The notes under the pieces: generated by a model
What the model was told of the DNA's origin: nothing
The model's input: only the letters and a program-made list of their open reading frames with translations
Databases searched by the model: none
Position numbers and translations under genes: made by a program
Shown here: positions 39,330-47,505 of the stretch, in pieces
How the letters are laid out: each line of letters starts with the position of its first letter
Numbering within the stretch: the stretch's first letter is position 1
Origin: Leifsonia shinshuensis
GTDB taxonomy: Bacteria; Actinomycetota; Actinomycetes; Actinomycetales; Microbacteriaceae
NCBI RefSeq assembly: GCF_014217625.1
Contig: NZ_CP043641.1
Span: forward strand, 1,550,001-1,614,000
Reading direction: 5' to 3'
Length of the DNA: 64,000 nucleotides

Positions 39330-40496
39330 ATGTCGCGCATCCAGAAGGAGCGTGATCGGCTGCTCGCCACCACCGCCCGCACCGTCGGCCTCACCGCCAC
39401 CGCGACGACGCTGCTCACCCTGAGCGTGCCGGGGACCATCCCGCCCCCGCTGTACTTCGCCTCGCTCGTCCTGCTGGCCTGCATGGGCGTCGCCCAGTTC
39501 CAGCTCACCGCGCTGAACCGGCTGACCGTGTGGATGTGCGTGACGGTCGTCGCGGGGCTCGGGCTCATCCTCCTGCATCTGCTCCCCCAGGTCCCGCTCG
39601 GCCCGTCCGCGGTGACCACGATCGGCGTCGTCGGCGCGGTCGGGATCGCCAGCGTCTCGGTCATCGCCCCGACCTCCCGTGCCCGCACCCTCCTGGCGAT
39701 CGTCGCCGGCGCCGCGACGATCGGCGCGACGGTGACCACCCTGCTGGTCACGGGCTCGCGGTTGATCGAGGTCCTGATCTTCATCGCGGCGGGCTGGGTC
39801 GCCCTGACCGCGACCGGCATCTGGCTGTCGCGCACCGTGCCGCGCACCCTCAAGCGCATCTCCACGATGAGCCGCGCCTACCGGGTGGAGCGCCAGGCGA
39901 GCGAGACGGAGGCCCGCCGCCGCCAGGGCGCGCGCCTTCTGCACGACACGGTGCTCGCCACGCTCACCCTGCTCGCGCACTCCGGCGTCGGCGTGGGCGT
40001 CGGCGCGCTGCGCGAGCAGGCCGCGGAGGACGCGGCGCTGCTCCGCCAGCTCCGGCTCGGCTTCACCCCCGACCCGACGCGCTCCGGCGACTACCGGCTG
40101 AAGCCCGTCGAGGAGTCCACGCTCGGCAACACCCTGGAGTCCGTCAAGCAGCGCTTCCGCCGGATGGGGCTGGAGGTCAACTGGCACGGCCAGGGGCAGG
40201 TGCTGCTGCCGAGCGACGTGCTCGACTCGTTCCTGCTGGCGCTCGGCGAGTGCCTTGAGAACGTCCGCAGGCACTCCGGCGTCAACGAGGCGCACGTGAC
40301 CATCACCGATGACGAGACCACCGTGCGCGCGATGGTCACCGACGCCGGCAAGGGCTTCGACGTCGCGAGCATCGAGGAGGGCAGGCTCGGCTTCACCGAG
40401 TCGATCGTCGCCCGGCTGCGCGATGTCGGCGGCAACGCCCGGCTGTTCTCGTCGCCGGGCAGCGGGACCACCGTGGTGCTGGAGGTGCCGAAGTGA
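39330..40496 (+). CDS. Membrane sensor histidine kinase (HisKA_3-type)
   Basis: A 388-residue kinase: about six membrane helices in residues 17-165, then a DHp-like helix with phospho-acceptor His205 in GARLLHDTVLATL, and a HATPase domain with N-box Asn311 (GECLENVRRHSG), DAGKGFD (338-344) and GSGT (377-380). The short sequences match NarX/DesK-type kinases. It is followed, with a GTGA overlap, by a degenerate relative and then a NarL-type regulator, so the three form one signalling operon. Signal unknown; an envelope cue is possible given the compact membrane sensor. Confidence 0.88.
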   Translation: MSRIQKERDRLLATTARTVGLTATATTLLTLSVPGTIPPPLYFASLVLLACMGVAQFQLTALNRLTVWMCVTVVAGLGLILLHLLPQVPLGPSAVTTIGVVGAVGIASVSVIAPTSRARTLLAIVAGAATIGATVTTLLVTGSRLIEVLIFIAAGWVALTATGIWLSRTVPRTLKRISTMSRAYRVERQASETEARRRQGARLLHDTVLATLTLLAHSGVGVGVGALREQAAEDAALLRQLRLGFTPDPTRSGDYRLKPVEESTLGNTLESVKQRFRRMGLEVNWHGQGQVLLPSDVLDSFLLALGECLENVRRHSGVNEAHVTITDDETTVRAMVTDAGKGFDVASIEEGRLGFTESIVARLRDVGGNARLFSSPGSGTTVVLEVPK

Positions 40497-41782
40497 GCCG
40501 GAACGATCGCACCATCCCGATCTCCCGCGGGATCCTGGGCGGGCGCACGCCCGGCGCGCCGAAGGGCTCAGCGCCCGGCACGGCCAAACTGGGCGCGTCC
40601 GCGCTGCCCCGCGGGCGGCAGGAACGCGACGCCCTCGGCAGGGCGCGGCTCGACCTCGGCTTCAACATCGCGTCCGTCGCGCTGATCGCGTTCCTGTTCG
40701 CGATCATGGCGATCACGGCGCCGTACTACCCGGCCCTGCCGTTCAGCCTCGCCGCGTGGGCCGTGCTGATCGTCACGCTGGTGACAGCGCTCGTGCTCCG
40801 GTTCCGCCTGCCCGACGTGCTCCCGGACTGGCTGTTCGGCGTCGCCCTCGTGCTGTGGGCGGCGGTCGTCGTGCTCGACATCCTCGGCACGGCTTCGTCC
40901 GCGGGCTGGTTCCCGCTGACCGCTGCCGCCGCGGTCGGGCCGGCCCTGCTGCTGTGCGTCCCCGTCCGGCCGGCGCGGGACATCCTGATCGCCACGGCGG
41001 TGCTCGGGGTGACGCTCGCGGTCGTGCTGCTGCTGCGGTCGTTCGGCGACATCCAGATGCTCGGCCCCGGCATCGCGGAGGTCGCGATCGCGGTGGCCCC
41101 GCCGCTGGTCGGCGTCGAGATCGTCCGCGCGCTCAGCACCCTCGTGCAACTGGAGCTGGACCTCGCGCAGGTGCAGAGCACGGTGTCCTCCCCCGGCTAC
41201 GCGGTCGGGATGATGGCCTCGGAGGAGCTGGCCAGGCTCGACCTCGCGGCCGAGCGCCTCCTCGACGGCGTCGCGACCGGCCGCACCGCGCTGCCCCTGG
41301 ACGAGGCGACCGCGGACCAGGCGGCCAGCATCGCCACCGAGCTGCGCCTGCACCTCATCCAGGGCCGCAAGGAGACCTGGCTGTACCACGCGGTCACGGA
41401 GTCCGCTCTGCTCGGCCCCACGGTGACGCTCACCGACCCGGACGGCCTCGCCGCCGGCCTCACCCGCGACCAGCGCGACGGCCTCCTCACCGCGGTCTGG
41501 CTGCTGATCAGCGACCCGGTCCGCTCGGGCGCCGGGCAGGCCCGCACCCTCGCGCTCGACATCGAGCGCGGCGCCGGGCCGCAGGTCGCCGCCGGATCCG
41601 CCGTGGCGACCGGTGCCACAATGGGGATCGTGATCACGACCACCGGTGTGCCGCGAAACGGGGTAGACCCTGCGGCGTGGCAAGCTATCCGTAAGGTGGG
41701 GCGTCACGCCGAGTCGTTCAGCGACTCGGCGCTTCGCATCGAGATCACCACCGTGAGCGATACGACGGCCGAGCTGACCTGA
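40493..41782 (+). CDS. Degenerate histidine-kinase-like membrane protein
   Basis: A 429-residue protein: polar N-terminus (1-50), six or so helices between about 55 and 205, then a soluble part. The region near 220-300 (VGMMASEELARLDLAAERLLDGV and ATELRLHLIQGRKETWLY) looks like a DHp helix pair and 320-425 like an HATPase fold, but no phospho-acceptor His and no N/G boxes are present. It probably acts as a partner or sensor for the kinase encoded just before it. The GTG start overlaps that gene's stop. The assignment as a pseudokinase is inference. Confidence 0.65.
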   Translation: MSRNDRTIPISRGILGGRTPGAPKGSAPGTAKLGASALPRGRQERDALGRARLDLGFNIASVALIAFLFAIMAITAPYYPALPFSLAAWAVLIVTLVTALVLRFRLPDVLPDWLFGVALVLWAAVVVLDILGTASSAGWFPLTAAAAVGPALLLCVPVRPARDILIATAVLGVTLAVVLLLRSFGDIQMLGPGIAEVAIAVAPPLVGVEIVRALSTLVQLELDLAQVQSTVSSPGYAVGMMASEELARLDLAAERLLDGVATGRTALPLDEATADQAASIATELRLHLIQGRKETWLYHAVTESALLGPTVTLTDPDGLAAGLTRDQRDGLLTAVWLLISDPVRSGAGQARTLALDIERGAGPQVAAGSAVATGATMGIVITTTGVPRNGVDPAAWQAIRKVGRHAESFSDSALRIEITTVSDTTAELT

Positions 41783-41843
41783 CCAGCCGGCCACACCAGG
41801 AAGACCGGTCACGCCGGAAGGCAACACCGAGAAAGGGCTGCTC

Positions 41844-42497
41844 ATGAGCGAGACTCCCCCCATCAGGATCGCCATCGTCGACGATCACAAGATGCTCCTC
41901 GGCGCACTCACCGAGTGGATCCGCGGCGCGGCGGACGACATCCGCATGGTGGCGGCGGTCGCGAGCTGGCCCGAGCTGCTGACCCATCCCGAGTTCCCGG
42001 TGGACGTCGTGCTGCTCGACCTCGACCTCAAGGACAACATCCCGATCTCGCTCAAGCTGTCGACGCTGAAGACGACGGGCGTGCGCACCGTGCTGATGAG
42101 CACCTACTCCGAGCCGGCCGTCGTGCGCGAGGCGCTGGCCGCCGGCGCGCTCGGCTACCTCGTGAAGAGCGAGGACGCCGAGATGATCGTGGAGGCCATC
42201 CGCGCCGCCAGCAAGGGCGAGTCGTTCATCTCAGCGGAGCTCGACCTCGCGCTCAACGCGGGCGAGCTGGGCGGCGCGCCCAAGCTGAGCGCGCAGGAGC
42301 GCCGCGTGATGGCCCTGTACGGCGCCGGCGAGCCGGTGAAGGCCGTCGCCTTCCAGCTCGGCATCTCGGACGAGACCGCCAAGAGCTACCTCAAGCGCAT
42401 CCGCGAGAAGTACCGCGTGGCCGGCTACGACGTCGGCACGAAGGTGGCCCTGCGCAAGCGCGCCATCCAGGACGGGATCCTGCTGCAGAACGACTGA
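41844..42497 (+). CDS. NarL/LuxR-type response regulator
   Basis: A 217-residue regulator: receiver domain 1-125 with acidic pair DD (13-14), phospho-acceptor Asp59 in VVLLDLDL, Thr/Ser switch in MSTYSE and Lys in YLVKSED, then a HTH-LuxR domain (about 145-205, LSAQERRVMALYGAGEPVKAVA...AKSYLKRIREKY). It should be phosphorylated by the kinase at 39330 and bind DNA as a dimer. The HTH core differs slightly from consensus (SDETAKSYLKRI in place of xxxTVKxHL). It lies 61 bp after the pseudokinase gene. Confidence 0.93.
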   Translation: MSETPPIRIAIVDDHKMLLGALTEWIRGAADDIRMVAAVASWPELLTHPEFPVDVVLLDLDLKDNIPISLKLSTLKTTGVRTVLMSTYSEPAVVREALAAGALGYLVKSEDAEMIVEAIRAASKGESFISAELDLALNAGELGGAPKLSAQERRVMALYGAGEPVKAVAFQLGISDETAKSYLKRIREKYRVAGYDVGTKVALRKRAIQDGILLQND

Positions 42498-42556
42498 GGC
42501 GGTGTCGCGCCTCGGATGACGGTTCGTTTCTCCGTAACCTGGTTGAAACGTCCCAC

Positions 42557-42576
42557 TCGAAACGATTCGATAGACT
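42557..42576 (+). promoter_or_regulatory. Promoter and operator-like palindrome of the MFS gene at 42583
   Basis: TAGACT (42571-42576) ends 6 nt before the GTG start, leaderless spacing. Directly upstream TCGAAACGATTCGA (42557-42570) is an inverted repeat with 5-bp arms; its location abutting the -10 fits a repressor site, but no cognate regulator is adjacent. Confidence 0.55.
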
Positions 42577-42582
42577 GTCCGG

Positions 42583-43863
42583 GTGAACCCGGTTATCGAC
42601 GGGCCGACGCAGCTGTCGTCGGCCCGTACTCGTCTTGCGCTCCTCGCGCTCGCTCTCGGCGGCTTCGGCATCGGCTCGACCGAATTCGTCGCCATGGGCC
42701 TGCTGCCGAACATCGCCCACGACCTGCTGCCCCAGCTCTATGCGGCGTCCCCCACCGCCGCGAACGCGCAGGCCGGCTGGATCATCTCCGCGTACGCGCT
42801 CGGCGTCGTCGTCGGGGCGCCGACCATCGCCGCGGTCGCCGCGCGCTGGCCGCGCAAGAAGCTGCTGCTCTGGCTGCTCGTGGCGTTCACCGTCGGCACG
42901 ATCGCGTCCGCGCTCGCGCCGACCTTCCAGCTGGTGCTGGTGGCCCGGTTCCTCTCCGCACTGCCGCACGGCGCGTACTTCGGCATCGCCTCCCTCGTCG
43001 CCGCGTCGCTGATGGGTCCGGGCAAGCGCGGCCAGGGCGTCGCGTTCGTCCTCTCCGGCCTCACCATCGCGAACGTCGTCGGCGTCCCGTTCATCACCTG
43101 GATCGGGCAGCAGCACGGCTGGCGCATCGCCTATATCGTGGTGGCCGCGATCTTCGCCCTCACCTTCGCCGCCGTTGCCCTGCTGGTGCCGTGGCAGGCG
43201 GGCGACCCGCGCGCAACGCTGCGCAACGAGCTGCGCGCCTTCACCCGCCTCCAGGTCTGGCTGGCCCTGCTGATCGGCGCGATCGGCTTCGGCGGCTTCT
43301 TCGCCGTCTACACGTACGTCGCCCCGATGGTCACGACGGTCACCGGGCTGCCGGCGTCGGCGGTGCCGCTGGTCCTGATCCTGATCGGCGTCGGGATGAC
43401 GGTCGGCAACCTCCTCGGAGGGCGGATGGCCGACCGCAGCGTGGAGCGCGGGATGCTGCTGTTCTTCGCCGTCATGCTGGCCGGGCTGGCCGCGCTGTTC
43501 TTCACGGCCTGGAGCCTGGCGGGCCTCCTGATCTCGGCCTTCGTCATCGCCGCGGCGGCCTCGGCGCTGTCCCCGATGATCCAGACCCGCCTGATGGACG
43601 TCGCCCACGACAGCCAGTCGATCGCCGCGGCCCTGAACCACTCGGCCCTCAACATCGCGAACGCGTCGGGCGCCTTCCTCGGCGGCCTGACCATCGCGGC
43701 CGGCTTCGGCTACCTGTCGCCGATCGTGGTGGGCGCGATCCTGGCGGTGGCCGGCATCGTGCTCGCGCTGGTGTCGTTCGGGATCGACCACTCGCGGGAG
43801 CGCCGCGGGGTCGACACCGGCGTCGTGCACGCGCAGCGCCCCGACCCGGTCCCGATCGACTGA
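42583..43863 (+). CDS. MFS transporter (12-helix DHA1, AraJ-like)
   Basis: A 426-residue efflux-type protein with about 12 helices. The N-terminal FGIGSTEFVAMGLLPNIAHDL and the central motif RGQGVAFVLSGLTIANVVGVPF, together with GGRMADRSVERGM (motif-A-like), match the DHA1 sugar/drug efflux group of AraJ/YdhP. Substrate unknown. GTG start without ribosome site; TAGACT 6 nt upstream suggests a leaderless mRNA. It is followed by the second copy of the palindromic repeat. Confidence 0.88.
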   Translation: MNPVIDGPTQLSSARTRLALLALALGGFGIGSTEFVAMGLLPNIAHDLLPQLYAASPTAANAQAGWIISAYALGVVVGAPTIAAVAARWPRKKLLLWLLVAFTVGTIASALAPTFQLVLVARFLSALPHGAYFGIASLVAASLMGPGKRGQGVAFVLSGLTIANVVGVPFITWIGQQHGWRIAYIVVAAIFALTFAAVALLVPWQAGDPRATLRNELRAFTRLQVWLALLIGAIGFGGFFAVYTYVAPMVTTVTGLPASAVPLVLILIGVGMTVGNLLGGRMADRSVERGMLLFFAVMLAGLAALFFTAWSLAGLLISAFVIAAAASALSPMIQTRLMDVAHDSQSIAAALNHSALNIANASGAFLGGLTIAAGFGYLSPIVVGAILAVAGIVLALVSFGIDHSRERRGVDTGVVHAQRPDPVPID

Positions 43864-43870
43864 GCAGCCA

Positions 43871-43935
43871 CCGCCGAGGGGCACCTAAACGCCCTTAAAA
43901 CCACGTTTTGAGGGCGTTTACGTGCCCTTCGGCGG
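43871..43935. terminator. Palindromic bidirectional terminator-like repeat, copy 2
   Basis: Two arms of about 30 nt around a short loop, in opposite orientation to the copy at 1150-1216 and 57 of 65 bases identical to its reverse complement. It also sits between convergent genes (MFS and a small membrane protein). Paired change C-G to T-A near the stem end and a conserved C-C mismatch indicate that base pairing is selected. Confidence 0.75.
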
Positions 43936-43940
43936 GGGCG

Positions 43941-44147
43941 CTACCGCGCCTCGTCCTCGAAGAACTCCGCGACGTCCACGTCCTCCTCGACCGGCTCGGG
44001 CCGGCGGAAGCCGGAGCGGATGGCGCCCACGATCGCGACGACGACCGCGCCGGTGGCGCTGCCCGCGACCAGCACGAGCACCGGCAGGTAGATCGGCCAC
44101 CCGTAGACCACCACGAAGTAGCCGATCGTGAATACGACCGGGTCCAT
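43941..44147 (-). CDS. 68-residue single-span membrane protein
   Basis: Encodes MDPVVFTIGYF followed by a hydrophobic span of roughly 35 residues (two short helices or one long) and an acidic tail ending in VEEDVDVAEFFEDEAR. No family recognised. Its ATG immediately follows the TAG of the thiamine-binding-like gene, so the pair is an operon. Possible roles are a membrane anchor or regulator; none is shown. Confidence 0.65.
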   Translation of the reverse strand: MDPVVFTIGYFVVVYGWPIYLPVLVLVAGSATGAVVVAIVGAIRSGFRRPEPVEEDVDVAEFFEDEAR

Positions 44148-44474
44148 CTACGCGCCCTCCGGCGCCGCCTCGCCCTGCCGCAACGCGGCCTCCAGGCGCT
44201 CCACCTTGCCGGTGAGTTCGCCGCTGTGGCCGGGGCGGATGTCGGCCTTCAGCACCAGGGAGACCCGCGAGCCGTAGGCGCCGACGGCCTCCGTCGCTCG
44301 GCGGATCACGTCGAAGACCTCGTCCCACTCGCCCTCGAGCTCCGTGAACATCGAGTTCGTGCGGTTCGGGAGGCCCGACTCCCGCACGATCCGCACCGCG
44401 GCCGCGACCGCGTCGTGCACCGACGCGTCCGGACCCTCTCCCCCGCTCGGCGCCACCGAGAATGCGACCAGCAT
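44148..44474 (-). CDS. Thiamine-binding-fold protein (MTH1187/YkoF-like)
   Basis: A 108-residue protein with the short MTH1187 pattern: MLVAFSVAPSGGEGPDASVHDAVA... at the start, NRTNSMFTELEGEWDEVF in the middle and VSLVLKADIRPG at the end. Relatives bind thiamine or small pyrimidines. The strong ribosome site AAGGAGG stands before ATG 44474. The neighbours give no hint of a thiamine pathway, so ligand and role are open. Confidence 0.8.
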   Translation of the reverse strand: MLVAFSVAPSGGEGPDASVHDAVAAAVRIVRESGLPNRTNSMFTELEGEWDEVFDVIRRATEAVGAYGSRVSLVLKADIRPGHSGELTGKVERLEAALRQGEAAPEGA

Positions 44475-44541
44475 GAGCCCCTCCTTCTGTCGTGCACCGG
44501 GATGGTACGTCCGGCACACGAGCCAGTCTAGAAGGGTGCTG

Positions 44542-45897
44542 CTACGGCGCTTCGCTCACCGGGACCGGATGCGCGTCCGGCGCCGCGCGGAACGGCCAGG
44601 CGTGCGCGGGCAGCAGGTCGCCCGCCGCCTCATCCCTGTGCCGCTTACGCCAGAGCGCGCCGATGGTCCAGCCGAGGATGACGAAGTACATCAGGTTGCG
44701 GGCCGTGAGCACCGCGACCATCGCCGGCAGCGGCACGAGGAGGCCGTCGTACAGGTACGGATAGATGACCTGCGTGAGCGTCGCCGTGATCAGCACGAGG
44801 ATCGCCGGCGTCTTGAACCCGCGGCCCTGGTAGACCAGCCCGATCACGACCGGCGCGGCGAGCCAGGTGATGTACTGCGGCGAGCCCACCTTGTTGAACG
44901 CGATGAAGGCCGTCACGAGCGCCAGCGACAGCTCCGGCAGGATGCGGGTGTACGGCGTCCCGCGCCGCAGCGACCGCACGCCGATGAGCGCGACGACCAG
45001 CACGGTGAGCGCGAGCAGCGGGTTCATCAGCGAGCCGGCCTCCACCGTCCCCTGGCCGGTCACCTGGAAGGTGAGCAGGTCGCGGTCGTAGTACACGACG
45101 GCGTCGGGGACGTGGAACGCGGCCTGCCACATCCAGAAGTTGGCCACCGGCGCCTCGATCTGGATACCGCGGCCGGTCTGGGTCGTGATGAAGCTGAGGA
45201 CGTGCATGCCGCCGCCGAAGATGAGCGGCACGGCGACGATGATGAGGCTGGTCACGGCTCCGGCCGCGACGATCCGCCAGCGCGACTTCATCGCGATCAC
45301 GGCCGCGACGATGATCGCGGCGGGCCACACCTTGATCCAGGTGGCGATCGTCAGCACAACCACGGCGGCGCGCTCGTGGAAGGTCAGCCAGAGCAGGCCG
45401 ATGATGGAGAGCGCGGCCGAGACGGCGTCGAGCCGGCCGATCGCGATCGGGCCGAGGAGCAGCAGGAAGCCCAGCCACCACCACGCGGCGACGAGCCGGC
45501 GCGGCTCGCGCCCGACGATGAGCACGGCGAAGGCCGCGGCGTTCAGCAGCATGACCATGGTCAGCCAGCCGCCGACGTAGTTGTCCTCGCCGAACAGCAG
45601 CGGGAGCATGATCGGCACGATCGCGCCGAACGGGTACACCCAGTCGGCGTTGAGCCCGACGATCTCTGTGCCCTGCGCGGCGAGCTGGGCCCAGGGCTTG
45701 TACACCCACATCACGTCGCCGAGGCCGGTGTGCTGCAGGAGCGCGAGGCCGCCGATCACGAGGTGGACGACGAGGAAGCCGATCCACAGGCTCAGCGGGC
45801 TGGCCGCGATCCGGCGAAGCGTGGTCGTGTCCGAACCCCCATGCGGCACAGGCAGCGGTACCGGAGCGGCGTCCATCCCCGCGGCGTCAATCCCCAT
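44542..45897 (-). CDS. GT87/DUF2029 polyprenol-linked mannosyltransferase-like membrane protein
   Basis: A 451-residue membrane protein with about 10-12 helices. The first extracytoplasmic loop carries DVMWVYKPWAQLA..., the place where GT-C enzymes keep their catalytic acids; RLDAVSAALSIIGLLWL and the AWWWLGFLLLLGPIAIGR block are like DUF2029. Such enzymes move mannose from polyprenyl phosphate onto glycolipids in actinobacteria. I use ATG 45897, since TAGGAT stands 7 nt upstream; ATG 45906 is an alternative. Confidence 0.78.
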   Translation of the reverse strand: MGIDAAGMDAAPVPLPVPHGGSDTTTLRRIAASPLSLWIGFLVVHLVIGGLALLQHTGLGDVMWVYKPWAQLAAQGTEIVGLNADWVYPFGAIVPIMLPLLFGEDNYVGGWLTMVMLLNAAAFAVLIVGREPRRLVAAWWWLGFLLLLGPIAIGRLDAVSAALSIIGLLWLTFHERAAVVVLTIATWIKVWPAAIIVAAVIAMKSRWRIVAAGAVTSLIIVAVPLIFGGGMHVLSFITTQTGRGIQIEAPVANFWMWQAAFHVPDAVVYYDRDLLTFQVTGQGTVEAGSLMNPLLALTVLVVALIGVRSLRRGTPYTRILPELSLALVTAFIAFNKVGSPQYITWLAAPVVIGLVYQGRGFKTPAILVLITATLTQVIYPYLYDGLLVPLPAMVAVLTARNLMYFVILGWTIGALWRKRHRDEAAGDLLPAHAWPFRAAPDAHPVPVSEAP

Positions 45898-45916
45898 AGG
45901 CGTCATCCTATGGGAA
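45891..45916. promoter_or_regulatory. -10 and palindrome over the GT87 start
   Basis: On the minus strand TAGGAT (45905-45910) ends 7 nt before ATG 45897. It is part of an inverted repeat, CCCATAGG (45893-45900) against CCTATGGG (45907-45914) with a 6-nt spacer, so the start codon, the -10 and a possible operator overlap. Confidence 0.5.
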
Positions 45917-45965
45917 CCGGATCTGGGGGTGCCGCCCCCGGAAGGCCGCCAGTGTGCGAGGTCGC

Positions 45966-46847
45966 TCAGCTTCGCGCGAGCAGGCTCCGCAGCACCACCG
46001 GCACGGCCTCCGCCACGTCGAGCGCGGCAACGGGACCGCCCTGCGAGGCGGCGTCGCCGGCCCGGCCGTGCACCCAGGCGGCGGTCGCAGCGAGAGCCGC
46101 GAGCGCTTCGTGCCCGCGCTCCCGGATCGCGTCCGCGTGCGTCGCGACCAGCGCGCCGAGGACGCCGCCGAGCACGTCGCCGCTGCCCGCCGTCGCGAGC
46201 CACGACGGGCCGGCCGTGACGGTGACGCGCGAGCCGTCGGGGGTGGCGACGTGGGTGACATGGCCTTTCAGCAGCACCGTCGCGCCGAGGGCGGAGGCCG
46301 CGCGCTCGGCCCAGCCTCCCGGGTCCTGGCGGATCTCGTCCGGCTCCGGCGTCGGCGCGCCGTCGTCGGCCGCCGCGGCGAGCGCCTTCGACAGCTCCCG
46401 GAAGTGCGGCGTGATCACGACCGGCCCCTGCGCCCGCATGACGAGGTCGAGCGCTCCGGCGTCGATCACCAGCGGGGTCCCGTCGTCGAGCGCGTCGCGG
46501 AGCCTGCGGAGGTCGTCGTCGTCGCGGTCGGCGGCGTCCATCCCGGAGCCGAGCAGCCAGGCCTGCACGCGGCCGGGCGCCGAGACGACCTCCGGGCGGC
46601 GGCGCAGCACTTCCTGGGCTGCGCGCTCGGCGCCGAGGTAGCGGATCATCCCGACGCCGGTGCGGGCGGCCGCCTCGGCGCCGAGCACAGCTGCGCCCGG
46701 ATAGCGCGCAGAGCCGGTGACCATGCCGAGCACGCCGCGCGAGTACTTGTCGTCGGATTCGGCGGGCACCGCGATCCAGCCGCGGGCGAGCGCCCCGTCC
46801 CAGGCCGCGCCGACCGCCAGACCCGACGGCACCGTCATCTCCTCCAT
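45966..46847 (-). CDS. nnrD: ADP-dependent NAD(P)H-hydrate dehydratase
   Basis: A 293-residue ribokinase-fold enzyme that repairs hydrated NADH/NADPH. KYSRGVLGMVTGSARYPGAAVL (near 40-61), VVITPHFRELS (general base region) and the C-terminal TAGSGDVLGGVLGAL (nucleotide site) are characteristic. No NnrE epimerase domain is fused, unlike many bacteria. ATG 46847 has the strong ribosome site GGGGAGG. It diverges from the HAD gene with 32 bp between. Confidence 0.92.
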   Translation of the reverse strand: MEEMTVPSGLAVGAAWDGALARGWIAVPAESDDKYSRGVLGMVTGSARYPGAAVLGAEAAARTGVGMIRYLGAERAAQEVLRRRPEVVSAPGRVQAWLLGSGMDAADRDDDDLRRLRDALDDGTPLVIDAGALDLVMRAQGPVVITPHFRELSKALAAAADDGAPTPEPDEIRQDPGGWAERAASALGATVLLKGHVTHVATPDGSRVTVTAGPSWLATAGSGDVLGGVLGALVATHADAIRERGHEALAALAATAAWVHGRAGDAASQGGPVAALDVAEAVPVVLRSLLARS

Positions 46848-46867
46848 CGAACCTCCCCGGCCCACGA

Positions 46868-46873
46868 TAGGTT
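46868..46873 (+). promoter_or_regulatory. Candidate -10 of the HAD gene
   Basis: TAGGTT ends 6 nt before the GTG start of the HAD gene; leaderless spacing. Confidence 0.45.
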
Positions 46874-46879
46874 GAAGAG

Positions 46880-47497
46880 GTGAGTATCTCCATCCCCGGA
46901 TCGGTGGTCGTCTTCGACTACGGCGAGGTCATCTCCGTCACCCCGAGCGAGGCCGACCGAACCGCGCTCGTGGGGATCGCCGGCGGCGACGACGAGCAGT
47001 TCTGGCCGGCGTACTGGCGGCACCGCAACGCACTCGACCAGGGAACGCTGACCATCCAGCAGTACTGGCGCGGCATCGAGCGCGAGCTCGGCGAGAGCTG
47101 GGAGGACGCGACCATCCACCGGCTCTGGCTCGCCGACTTCCGCAGCTGGCTCACGATCGACCACGACACGCTCCAGGTGCTCCTCGACCTCAAGGAGGGC
47201 GGCACCCGCTTGGCCCTGCTGTCCAACGCGGGCCGCGACTTCGGCTCGTACTTCCGGCACGGGACGCTGGGCGACCTGTTCGAGCAGGTGTTCGTCAGCG
47301 GCGAGCTGGGCACCGTGAAGCCGAGCGCCGAGATCTTCGAGCACGTCATGGCCGAGCTCGGCGTCACCCCCGCGCAGACCGTCTTCATCGACAACAAGAC
47401 CGAGAACGTGGAGGGCGCCCGGGCGCTGGGAATCGCAGGCCACGTCTACACGTCGGCGGAGGACCTCCGGGCATATCTCCAGACTCTGGCGGCTTAG
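46880..47497 (+). CDS. HAD-superfamily (subfamily IA) hydrolase
   Basis: A 205-residue HAD protein: motif I is VVFDYGEVI (Asp nucleophile about residue 12, second acidic position replaced by Gly as in the FDxGGVL-type), motif II LLSNAGRDF (Ser/Asn), Lys in GTVKPSAEIF and acidic motif IV VFIDNKTENVEGA. The helical cap lies about 20-100. Probably a sugar or nucleotide phosphatase; substrate unknown. GTG start. Eight bp separate it from the flavin oxidoreductase gene, so they may be one transcript. Confidence 0.87.
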   Translation: MSISIPGSVVVFDYGEVISVTPSEADRTALVGIAGGDDEQFWPAYWRHRNALDQGTLTIQQYWRGIERELGESWEDATIHRLWLADFRSWLTIDHDTLQVLLDLKEGGTRLALLSNAGRDFGSYFRHGTLGDLFEQVFVSGELGTVKPSAEIFEHVMAELGVTPAQTVFIDNKTENVEGARALGIAGHVYTSAEDLRAYLQTLAA

Positions 47498-47505
47498 TAA
47501 CGAGT

